A stretch of DNA of 16,467 bases, taken from the NCBI GenBank assembly GCA_910578365.1, contig CAJTRC010000053.1, positions 1-16,467 on the forward strand. The letters run 5' to 3'. Position 1 is the stretch's first letter; each line of letters starts with the position of its first letter. Positions 1-6,525 of this stretch are shown one piece after another. The DNA comes from an uncultured Muribaculaceae bacterium (GTDB lineage Bacteria > Bacteroidota > Bacteroidia > Bacteroidales > Muribaculaceae). The translations under genes were made by a program, and so were the position numbers. The notes under the pieces are model-generated. The model saw only the letters and a list, made by a program, of their open reading frames with translations, ran no database searches and was not told where the DNA came from.

Positions 1-45
1 ACATATTTGAATTTAGTCTGCACCTTTGTAGGTAGCGAGTTATAG

Positions 46-70
46 AACGCCTCAAACTGAGGCGTTTTAT
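46..70 (+). terminator. Hairpin with short T-run, possible plus-strand terminator
   Basis: A 9-bp perfect stem (46-54 with 58-66) closes a 3-nt loop and is followed by a short T-run on the plus strand (TTTT at 65-68). That is the form of a weak intrinsic terminator for a gene entering from the left. The minus strand has no T-run after the stem. There the hairpin would sit in the 5' leader of the transcript from the promoter at 126-157, so a leader role is the alternative. Confidence 0.4.
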
Positions 71-125
71 AGACCTATAGACCACGCGAATTTCGCCACT
101 TTGTCTCTCATTGGATTCCATGCTG

Positions 126-157
126 CAAAGATAACCAATTAGTAATAAATAGACAAA
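126..157 (-). promoter_or_regulatory. Bacteroidota-type promoter, directed left
   Basis: On the minus strand a -33 TTTG (154-157) is followed after exactly 20 nt by a -7 TATCTTTG (126-133). This matches the Bacteroidota sigma-ABfr consensus TTTG-N19-21-TAnnTTTG. Transcription would start near 118-121 and run left out of the window, through the hairpin at 46-66. The product lies outside the window, or is a short RNA. Confidence 0.6.
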
Positions 158-308
158 TTTATCTGCAAAAAGTTCGGTTACGAGTTAAGAGGCATATCCC
201 ATCAACTGAATCATATAGCGCCCGACATTGAGAGGCTGAAAGTGTCGTGATAGGGGGACTTTTGCGGTGTGGCTTGATGGCTTCGCCACCGCGCAGCAGC
301 TACACTCC

Positions 309-344
309 AAAAAACACAAGGCCCCGACCGGAGCCGGGGCCTTG
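309..344 (-). terminator. Intrinsic terminator of the iorA-iorB-aminotransferase-CoA-transferase operon
   Basis: A perfect 10-bp GC-rich stem (317-326 with 335-344) and an 8-nt loop are followed on the minus strand by TG and six T residues (A-run 309-314 on the plus strand). It lies 39 nt after the stop codon of the CoA-transferase, so it most likely ends the four-gene operon. Confidence 0.85.
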
Positions 345-383
345 ATGATTTTATGGCTACAGTTATATATGCTTATTGATGCC

Positions 384-1685
384 TTACATGGTGTACAGGC
401 GGGTGTAAGCCTTGCCGAAACGGGCGGTGGCGGCACGGTCGAGTTCTTCGCGGAATTCGGGTGCGGCTACCGAAATAAGCAGCTTGGCACGCTCGGCGTA
501 GTTGCGGCCACGCAGGTTCACGGCTCCGTACTCGGTTACAATCCACTGAGTCTGAAAACGGGTGGTGACCACACCAGCGCCAGAAGTCAGATGAGCCTTG
601 ATTTTATTGTGGCCCTTATTGGTCTTGGCAAGCATGGCCAGGAACGATATACCGCCCTGTGAACGCGACGAGCCATACACAAAGTCGTGCTGGCCGCCGA
701 TGCCGCTGAATATGCGCTCGCCAATGGAGTCGGCGCATACCTGGCCGGTAAGGTCTACTTCCAGACACGAGTTGATTGATACCACGTTGGGGTTCTGGGC
801 TATGATAAAGGGGTCGTTTGTCCAGGCTACGTCGCGGAATATCATGTCGCGGTTATAGTTCATGTGGTCGTAGAGCTTGCGCGAGCCCAGAGCGAGCGAT
901 GCCACGGACTTGCCGGGTTCGATGCGCTTGAGCGAGTTGTCGATTACACCGCTTTCGAGCAGCGGCAGCACGCCGTCGGTCATAGCCTCGGTATGCAGCC
1001 CTAGATGCTTGTGGTCGGCAAGTGCACGGATTACGGCATTGGGAATGCCTCCCACGCCAATCTGCAGGGTTGCACCGTCGGGGATATGCTCGGCGATTGC
1101 TGCACCGATGCGCAGTTCGGCCTCGGTGGGCACTGCGGTTGGTACTTCAACCAGAGGGTCGTCGCATTCCACACAAGCGTCGATTTTATCGATGTGGATT
1201 ACGGGGTCACCATAGCTGAAGGGCATGGCTTTGTTGATTTGAGCTATCACCACTTTGGCACATTCGACCGCCGATGTAGCCAGGTCGGCGCTGACGCCGA
1301 AGCTCACATATCCGTCGGGGTCGGGCACGGAACAGTTAATCAGAGCCACGTCGACGGGGCAAGTGCCGTCGCGGAACAGAGCGGGAACTTCGCCCAGGAA
1401 GCGGGGTATGCAGCTGCCGTTTCCTTCAGCTATGTACTGGCGCACCGAATTCGACACAAAGAATGAGTCGACAAAGAATGAGTCGGCCATCTCGGGCTTA
1501 GTGTATGGTGCGGGGCCTTTGGCTACTGCAAAGGCGTTGTACACTGTCACATTGCGGAGTTCGCTGTATCGGCGTGCCATTGACTCGGATAGTACCTCTG
1601 GGATGGAGGTACTGCCCTGTATGAACACATGGTCGCCGCTCTTTATCAGTTTTACGGCTTCGTCGGCCGTCATGAATTTTGCCAT
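384..1685 (-). CDS. Acetyl-CoA hydrolase/transferase-family CoA-transferase
   Basis: This 433-residue cytosolic enzyme belongs to the acetyl-CoA hydrolase/transferase family, which includes 4-hydroxybutyrate and butyryl-CoA:acetate CoA-transferases. Such enzymes move CoA between an acyl-CoA and a free acid through a glutamyl-CoA intermediate. Visible marks are the glycine motif G-V-G-G-I-P-N-A-V (210-218), the likely catalytic Glu233 in H-T-E-A-M-T-D-G, the G-I-G-G-Q-H-D-F block (328-335) and T-E-Y-G-A-V-N-L-R-G (384-393). The length is normal. It is the last gene of the operon, 18 nt after the aminotransferase, and is followed by a terminator. Next to iorAB, its acyl-CoA is probably an aryl-acetyl-CoA or a branched-chain acyl-CoA, with acetate or succinate as partner. 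That substrate is inferred; a plain acetyl-CoA or butyryl-CoA transferase is possible. A 15-bp tandem duplication gives D-S-F-F-V twice at residues 68-77. Confidence 0.88.
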   Translation of the reverse strand: MAKFMTADEAVKLIKSGDHVFIQGSTSIPEVLSESMARRYSELRNVTVYNAFAVAKGPAPYTKPEMADSFFVDSFFVSNSVRQYIAEGNGSCIPRFLGEVPALFRDGTCPVDVALINCSVPDPDGYVSFGVSADLATSAVECAKVVIAQINKAMPFSYGDPVIHIDKIDACVECDDPLVEVPTAVPTEAELRIGAAIAEHIPDGATLQIGVGGIPNAVIRALADHKHLGLHTEAMTDGVLPLLESGVIDNSLKRIEPGKSVASLALGSRKLYDHMNYNRDMIFRDVAWTNDPFIIAQNPNVVSINSCLEVDLTGQVCADSIGERIFSGIGGQHDFVYGSSRSQGGISFLAMLAKTNKGHNKIKAHLTSGAGVVTTRFQTQWIVTEYGAVNLRGRNYAERAKLLISVAAPEFREELDRAATARFGKAYTRLYTM

Positions 1686-1703
1686 AAGAGCTTATTTAGG
1701 GGT

Positions 1704-3020
1704 TTACTCTACAGGGTGGTCTTTCCTGAATGCCTGTAGGCGGGTGTCGAGGCGCTCGTAGTCTTCGTCGCGTGTCAGCAGCGGCACACACACTCGCACG
1801 CCCTGCTGGAGCGAGCCGGTGCTTTTGAGCGATATGGTGCTGATGCCGTAGCGCATGAGCTCCTTCTGGAGTTCGGCTCCGCTCAGAGTGCCATATTTGA
1901 GGGTGAAGAAGAAGCCGTCGGATATGGGTTTGCCGTCACCGTCGTGGCTGTAGAGCAGGTCGAAGCCTCCGCGTTTGAATATCTCCTTGGCGCGTTTGGC
2001 ACGCTCGCCGTAGGCCGAGCAGTCGGCCACAAAGTCGAGCCGACCGTCGGCGGCGGCTCCGAGCATAGCTGCAAAGCCGTATTGCGCCGAGTGGCACACG
2101 CCCGACGATGCCACATAGAGCACGCCGAAGATGTAGGCGTCGCCGTAGGCGGGCACGCCGTAGAAGTCGCGGTAGAAGTCGTATTTGCGGTCGTACACTT
2201 CGGGGCCCATGCACACCAGGGCTATACGCTGGCCGGCATAGCTGAATATTTTCGATGCCGAGAGGAAGAGTATGTAGTTGTCGGTGTAGCGTGCAACGGT
2301 GGGAATGAACGGTTCCTGACCGGGGCGGCCATAGCGGTGGCGGAAATCCATGCCTATGTATGCGTGGTCTTCCATCACTACTACGTCGTGACGTGTGGCT
2401 GCCTCGCCTATAATCCGGAGTTCTTCTTCGGTGAGGTTGGTCCACGCCGGATTGTTGGGCGTGGAGTAGATCATAGCGGTCACACGGCCTTCTTTGAGTA
2501 CATTCTCCAGGGCGTCGCGCAGGGCGGCACCGCGGTAGTTGTAGATGTCAATCGACTCCTGGCGCATGCCCAGCACAAAAGCCTGGTGGTGTTGGGCGGG
2601 GAATCCGGGGTCGAGAAACAGTATGGTGTCGCGTCCGGGCAGGCGGTCTTTCATCATCAGCATGGTTGTGAAGCAGCCCTGCATGGAGCCTACAGTGGGC
2701 ACAATGCAGCGCGGCGGCATGTCGATGTTCATGAATGCCTTTATGAATCGCGAGCCGTTCTGTTTCAGCTGCGGTATACCGGTGATGTTCGGGTACTGGT
2801 TTGCCACGCCGGCGCGCAACGCCTCTATCTCGGCCTCGATGCCTATGTTGCTGGGAGGCAGGCCGGGGTTACCGAGTTCGAGGTGCAGAAAGGGTTCGCC
2901 TTCCTGCTGCTGTATAGTGTCGGCCACGGCCAGAATCTGGCGGATGGTGGCGTGGTCGACATCACTTATCGAAAAGCGGTCGAGAACCTGCTCGAGCGCT
3001 TCTTTGCTTATTGGCAGCAT
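1704..3020 (-). CDS. PLP-dependent class I/II aminotransferase
   Basis: This 438-residue fold-type I aminotransferase probably swaps an amino group between an amino acid and a 2-oxo acid. The PLP lysine is K257 in S-A-S-K, with R265 in the following G-Q-R. The cofactor-binding Asn is N190 in T-P-N-N-P-A-W, Asp218 and Tyr221 lie in E-D-H-A-Y, and the N-terminal L-G-N-P-G motif is at 49-53. All key residues are present. The ATG start lies 3 nt after the iorB stop codon, so the two are surely cotranscribed and perhaps translationally coupled. The context suggests an aromatic amino acid as substrate, giving phenylpyruvate, hydroxyphenylpyruvate or indolepyruvate for IorAB. Specificity cannot be read from the sequence; a branched-chain or alanine-type enzyme remains possible. 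Confidence 0.88.
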   Translation of the reverse strand: MLPISKEALEQVLDRFSISDVDHATIRQILAVADTIQQQEGEPFLHLELGNPGLPPSNIGIEAEIEALRAGVANQYPNITGIPQLKQNGSRFIKAFMNIDMPPRCIVPTVGSMQGCFTTMLMMKDRLPGRDTILFLDPGFPAQHHQAFVLGMRQESIDIYNYRGAALRDALENVLKEGRVTAMIYSTPNNPAWTNLTEEELRIIGEAATRHDVVVMEDHAYIGMDFRHRYGRPGQEPFIPTVARYTDNYILFLSASKIFSYAGQRIALVCMGPEVYDRKYDFYRDFYGVPAYGDAYIFGVLYVASSGVCHSAQYGFAAMLGAAADGRLDFVADCSAYGERAKRAKEIFKRGGFDLLYSHDGDGKPISDGFFFTLKYGTLSGAELQKELMRYGISTISLKSTGSLQQGVRVCVPLLTRDEDYERLDTRLQAFRKDHPVE

Positions 3021-3023
3021 AGT

Positions 3024-3596
3024 TTATTTGGCTTTAGAAAGTCCGAAACGGAAAGCGGCCAGGTTAGCGTCGACCATGGCCTGGCCCTTACGGCCGAATA
3101 TAGCGCGGATGGCATCTTCGATTTTCTCGGGTTCGATGCCGGTGAATGGAGCGCAGGCACCCAGCAGCACCATGTTGCTGGAGCGTACGGTGGCCACTTC
3201 CTTGGCGGCGGCGTCCATGTCGAAGGCTACCACGTGGGGCAGCGCGTTGAGCTCGGCCAGCAGCGCTTCGTGCTCGGGATAATCGGGTATGTTCACAAAC
3301 GGAGCGGTGTTGGTCACCACGGTGCCGCCGGGCTTGAGCCAGGGCAGGTAGCGCAGAGCCTCCATGGGTTCGAGGCTGACAATGAGATCGGCGCCGCCCT
3401 GCGGTATGAGGTCGGAAGCTATAGGGTCGGACGACAGACGGAGGTTCGACTGCACGTCGCCGCCTCGCTGGCTCATGCCGTGTACTTCGGCCTGCTTCAC
3501 ATAAAGGTTTTCTTTGAGGGCCGCGCTGCCCAGAATGGTGGCGATAGAGAGGATACCTTGTCCGCCCACGCCGGCTAATACTATATCGGTTTTCAT
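3024..3596 (-). CDS. iorB: Indolepyruvate:ferredoxin oxidoreductase, beta (gamma-domain) subunit
   Basis: This 190-residue subunit belongs to the 2-oxoacid:ferredoxin oxidoreductase gamma-domain family and partners IorA. Together they convert aryl-pyruvate, CoA and oxidised ferredoxin to aryl-acetyl-CoA, CO2 and reduced ferredoxin in the cytosol. The N-terminal glycine loop G-V-G-G-Q-G (9-14) and the M-S-Q-R-G-G motif (41-46) are diagnostic of the family, and the length is typical. I chose the ATG at 3594-3596; a TTG at 3603-3605 would add three residues but is less likely. The gene lies 22 nt after iorA and 3 nt before the aminotransferase. Confidence 0.9.
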   Translation of the reverse strand: MKTDIVLAGVGGQGILSIATILGSAALKENLYVKQAEVHGMSQRGGDVQSNLRLSSDPIASDLIPQGGADLIVSLEPMEALRYLPWLKPGGTVVTNTAPFVNIPDYPEHEALLAELNALPHVVAFDMDAAAKEVATVRSSNMVLLGACAPFTGIEPEKIEDAIRAIFGRKGQAMVDANLAAFRFGLSKAK

Positions 3597-3618
3597 TTTT
3601 GTCAATAGGATTTAAGAG

Positions 3619-5217
3619 TTATTTCTTAGGTGCGTGGCGGCGTGCGGTCTGTATACATTCGCGGCGCGAAACAATTACCGACAGGCCGGGATAATCAATT
3701 TCTTCTTTGAACAGGTCCATCATAGCCTGGTGGTTCTTGGGCAGGGAGTCGATGGTGCGCACGTGGGCCGGGTCGGCGCCGAGGCCAAGGCATATATCTT
3801 CGAGTTTGCCGGTGCCCTGCGAGTCCTGTCCGCCGGTCATGCCGGTGGTGAGGTTGTCGCTAATAATCACTGTGATGGGTGAATTTTCGTTGATGGCATC
3901 GAGCAGGCCGGTCATGCCCGAGTGGGTAAATGTCGAGTCGCCGATAACAGCTACGGCGGGGTGTTGTCCGGCATCGGCGGCGCCCTTGGCCATGGTTATC
4001 GACGCGCCCATGTCGACTACGGTGTCGATGGCGTTGAACGGAGCCAGCCAGCCCAGGGTATAGCAGCCTATATCGCCGAATACCTTGGCATTGGAGTAAG
4101 TGGCCAGAACATCGTTCAGTGCGTGGTATACATCGCGGTGGCCGCAGCCCTGGCACAGTGCCGGCGGACGGCGCACTACCTGCTTGGAGGCAGCGGGGGC
4201 CTCGAGGGCGGGCAGTCCGAGAGCCTGGCGCACGCAGTCGGGGTTGAGTTCGCCGGTGCGTGGCAGACGTCCGTCGAAGCGGCCGCTTATGTTGCAGTCG
4301 TCGCAGAGAATACTGCGGAGTTTCTGCTCGATGAAGGGCTGCCCCTCCTCGATTATCAGCACATGGTCGCACTCTTCGTAGAGGCGGCGCAGCATTTTGC
4401 GCGGCAGCGGATATTGCGAAATCTTCACTACCGGGAAGGGGCACCCCTGGGGGTAGTTCTCCATCAGATAGTTGTATGCGATACCCGAGGCTATGATGCC
4501 CAGCGAGTGGTCGGGGCCGTCGGTGTAGCTGTTGAAGGGCGATTTTTCGGATTCTTCTTCAAGCTGCTTCCACTGCTCCAGCAGCACGGGATAGCGTCGT
4601 TTGGAGTTTCCGGGCATTAGTACCCACTGATCGGTATCGACAGGATATGACAGCGCACGCTCGGCAGCGGCTTCTTCGGCACATTCCACCACGGCGCGCG
4701 AGTGGCTCAGGCGTGTTACCAGGCGCATCATCAGCGGAATGCGCATGCGCTCGGAGAGTTCAAAGCCATAGGCGGCCATGTCGTAGGCTTCCTGCTGGTT
4801 GGAGGGCTCCAGGGCAGGCACGAAAGCGAAGTCGGAGTAAAAGCGCGAGTCCTGCTCGTTCTGCGACGAATGCATCGAGGGGTCATCGGCGGCCACTACT
4901 ATCAGGCCACCGTTTGCACCGGTGAATGCACTGTTGACAAAGGGGTCGGCGCAAACGTTCATACCCACATGTTTCATACACACCATGGCGCGTTTGCCGC
5001 AGAACGACATGCCTAAGGCCTCTTCCATGGCAGTTTTTTCGTTAGACGACCAGTGGGAGTGGATTTTGCGTTCTTTAGCCAAAGGATTTCCCTGGATAAA
5101 CTCGGTGATTTCTGTCGAAGGGGTGCCGGGATAGGCATATACACCCGACAAACCTGCGTTGATGGCGCCAAGAGCCAAAGCCTCGTCGCCAAGTAATATC
5201 TTGCGCATAGCGTTCAT
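3619..5217 (-). CDS. iorA: Indolepyruvate:ferredoxin oxidoreductase, alpha subunit, short form without C-terminal ferredoxin domain
   Basis: This 532-residue thiamine-pyrophosphate subunit catalyses oxidative decarboxylation of aryl-pyruvates to aryl-acetyl-CoA. The N-terminal pyrimidine-binding domain begins with Y-P-G-T-P-S-T-E-I (29-37). A linker precedes the TPP/Mg domain, with G-D-S-T-F (426-430) and the N455 region. Four cysteines, C355 and C358 (L-C-Q-G-C-G-H-R), C385 (D-I-G-C-Y) and C521 (R-R-E-C), match the pattern that holds the proximal [4Fe-4S] cluster in related enzymes. The protein stops about 11 residues after C521. Long IorA proteins of about 600-650 residues continue into a domain with two more [4Fe-4S] clusters, absent here, so electrons probably pass straight to an external ferredoxin. 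Translation starts at the ATG at 5215-5217; the ATG three codons later is an alternative. It is the first gene of the operon, about 35-40 nt after the predicted transcription start. Confidence 0.9.
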   Translation of the reverse strand: MNAMRKILLGDEALALGAINAGLSGVYAYPGTPSTEITEFIQGNPLAKERKIHSHWSSNEKTAMEEALGMSFCGKRAMVCMKHVGMNVCADPFVNSAFTGANGGLIVVAADDPSMHSSQNEQDSRFYSDFAFVPALEPSNQQEAYDMAAYGFELSERMRIPLMMRLVTRLSHSRAVVECAEEAAAERALSYPVDTDQWVLMPGNSKRRYPVLLEQWKQLEEESEKSPFNSYTDGPDHSLGIIASGIAYNYLMENYPQGCPFPVVKISQYPLPRKMLRRLYEECDHVLIIEEGQPFIEQKLRSILCDDCNISGRFDGRLPRTGELNPDCVRQALGLPALEAPAASKQVVRRPPALCQGCGHRDVYHALNDVLATYSNAKVFGDIGCYTLGWLAPFNAIDTVVDMGASITMAKGAADAGQHPAVAVIGDSTFTHSGMTGLLDAINENSPITVIISDNLTTGMTGGQDSQGTGKLEDICLGLGADPAHVRTIDSLPKNHQAMMDLFKEEIDYPGLSVIVSRRECIQTARRHAPKK

Positions 5218-5259
5218 GGATTATAGATGTAAAGATTGTTCAGTTAATGCGATATGCCA

Positions 5260-5291
5260 CAAAGGTAGTCAACTTTTTTGAATCCACCAAA
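5260..5291 (-). promoter_or_regulatory. Promoter of the iorA operon
   Basis: On the minus strand a -33 TTTG (5288-5291) and a -7 TACCTTTG (5260-5267) are 20 nt apart, an exact match to the Bacteroidota consensus. The transcript would start near 5253-5255, leaving a leader of about 35-40 nt before the iorA ATG. I see no operator-like palindrome right at this site. Confidence 0.8.
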
Positions 5292-5391
5292 TATTGGCGC
5301 GGCGACAGCCGAAAAAGTCGGTGCGTTTATGCAAACATTTCACAATTAATCCACAAATAATGATTACAACCAAAGTTTTAACAGCTAAAAT

Positions 5392-5422
5392 TTTGTATCC
5401 TCAAAGATAAGTGTTAACTTTG
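5392..5422 (+). promoter_or_regulatory. Promoter of the EEP operon (rightward half of a symmetric promoter pair)
   Basis: A -33 TTTG (5392-5395) and a -7 TAACTTTG (5415-5422) are 19 nt apart, a full match to the Bacteroidota consensus. The transcript would start near 5428, about 25 nt before the ATG at 5452. Confidence 0.78.
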
Positions 5423-5432
5423 AAGTTCCAAA
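5402..5432 (-). promoter_or_regulatory. Second, leftward promoter mirrored on the EEP promoter
   Basis: On the minus strand a -33 TTTG (5429-5432) and a -7 TATCTTTG (5402-5409), 19 nt apart, also match the consensus. The elements mirror those of the rightward promoter around position 5412. A transcript starting near 5396 would run towards iorA with a leader of about 180 nt and would read through the iorA-proximal promoter. It may be a second iorA promoter, an antisense start, or a mutual-exclusion device; activity cannot be judged from sequence. Confidence 0.5.
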
Positions 5433-5451
5433 AATTCAATCCGTAAACCCC

Positions 5452-6492
5452 ATGAAAAGAACCCTGCTTGCGGCTGTAGCCGTGCTTCTGCTCTCGTTCG
5501 GTATGAGCGCCCAGAATAAGGGCACCCAGATGGCCGGCATTGCTTTCTACAACCTTGAAAACCTCTTTGACACGATTCCGAACAACCCTGAGAACCGCGA
5601 CGAAGAATTTACTCCCGGAGGTCAGCGCCAATGGGACGGGCGCAAGTACTGGAGCAAAATCCACAATCTGGCATACGCAATATCGCAGTTCACCACACCT
5701 ACCACTCCATACGGTCCGGCAATTATCGGTGTTTCGGAAATCGAAAACATCTCGGTGCTGCAAGACCTGGTGGCACAGCCAGAGATTGCCAAATGGAACC
5801 TGCAGATATGCCACCACGACTCACCCGACGCCCGCGGCGTGGACGTGGGCATGCTATATAACCCGCGCTATTTCAAAGTTGAAAATGTAACCAACCACCG
5901 CCTCACCGCAGTGCCATTCCGCACCCGCGACCAGATGTGCGTAGTTGGCTCGCTGCTGGGCCAGCGCATTGCCGTGATTGTGAACCACTGGCCATCGCGC
6001 CTGGGCGGACAGACCAAATCGGAGCCCAACCGCATGGCTGCGGCCGCTCTATCCAAGGAAATCGCCGACTCGCTGTGGCAGCGCGACCCCAATATAGGCG
6101 TGATAATAATGGGCGACCTCAACGACGACCCCATGGACCGCAGCTGCGCCGAAGTACTCGGAGCCAAACGCGATTCCAAGAACTTGGGCGAACATGGATT
6201 CTTCAACCCCTTCTGGAAAAAACTCGACGACGGCATCGGCACCCTGGCCTACAAGAGCGCCTGGAACCTTTTCGACCAGATTATCATATCGGGCAATCTG
6301 GTGGATACCCCCGAAAACAAATGGCACTTCTACCGCGCCGACGTTCTTAACAAGGAGTTCCTCAAAGATACTGAAGGCAACCGCCAGGGATATCCCAAGC
6401 GCACTTACTCTGCCGGAATGTTCCTCAACGGCTACTCCGACCACTTCCCCACCGAAATACTGCTTATGCGAAAGGTGGAACGCAAAAAATAA
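5452..6492 (+). CDS. Secreted endonuclease/exonuclease/phosphatase (EEP) family enzyme
   Basis: This 346-residue DNase I-like metallohydrolase should cleave phosphodiester or phosphomonoester bonds. A signal peptide (1-20, cut before Q21) and the lack of a lipobox place it in the periplasm or outside the cell. Family motifs appear in order: the metal/active-site Asn in Y-N-L-E-N-L-F-D (33-40), Glu96 in S-E-I-E-N, R-G-V-D-V-G (128-133), N178/H179 in V-N-H-W-P-S-R, D222/N224 in G-D-L-N-D, and S-D-H-F-P (329-333) with the catalytic His331. All key residues are present, so it should be active. The start follows the promoter by about 25 nt. It is the first gene of a two-gene operon that converges on the TonB-receptor operon. 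Nuclease action on extracellular DNA or RNA is the likeliest role; a phospholipase or sugar-phosphate phosphatase cannot be ruled out, because the family is broad. Confidence 0.88.
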   Translation: MKRTLLAAVAVLLLSFGMSAQNKGTQMAGIAFYNLENLFDTIPNNPENRDEEFTPGGQRQWDGRKYWSKIHNLAYAISQFTTPTTPYGPAIIGVSEIENISVLQDLVAQPEIAKWNLQICHHDSPDARGVDVGMLYNPRYFKVENVTNHRLTAVPFRTRDQMCVVGSLLGQRIAVIVNHWPSRLGGQTKSEPNRMAAAALSKEIADSLWQRDPNIGVIIMGDLNDDPMDRSCAEVLGAKRDSKNLGEHGFFNPFWKKLDDGIGTLAYKSAWNLFDQIIISGNLVDTPENKWHFYRADVLNKEFLKDTEGNRQGYPKRTYSAGMFLNGYSDHFPTEILLMRKVERKK

Positions 6493-6525
6493 CAACTACT
6501 TGTTCAATAAATAAAATATAGCAAC

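Larger units (their letters stand above)
1..383. other. Intergenic region left of the ior operon
   Basis: No supported gene lies in this stretch. It contains a hairpin at 46-70, a leftward promoter at 126-157 and the operon terminator at 309-344, listed separately. Positions 1-45 form a short open stretch in frame 1 that ends in TAG at 43-45, just before the hairpin. It could be the tail of a plus-strand gene, but 14 codons are too few to call. Between about 165 and 300 I see no convincing signal. Confidence 0.6.

Noticed and set aside
185..436. 83-codon minus-strand open frame past the CoA-transferase stop
   Set aside because: It overlaps the end of the CoA-transferase in another frame and runs through the intrinsic terminator; its composition is not protein-like.
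1944..3578. 544-codon plus-strand open frame across the aminotransferase and iorB genes
   Set aside because: It lies opposite two well-recognised genes, spans their junction, shows no family motifs, and is a common by-product of GC-rich codon use on the other strand.
3597..3605. TTG start for iorB, adding three residues
   Set aside because: The ATG at 3594-3596 puts the family-typical hydrophobic strand and G-V-G-G-Q-G loop right at the N terminus, as in relatives, so the TTG is less likely.
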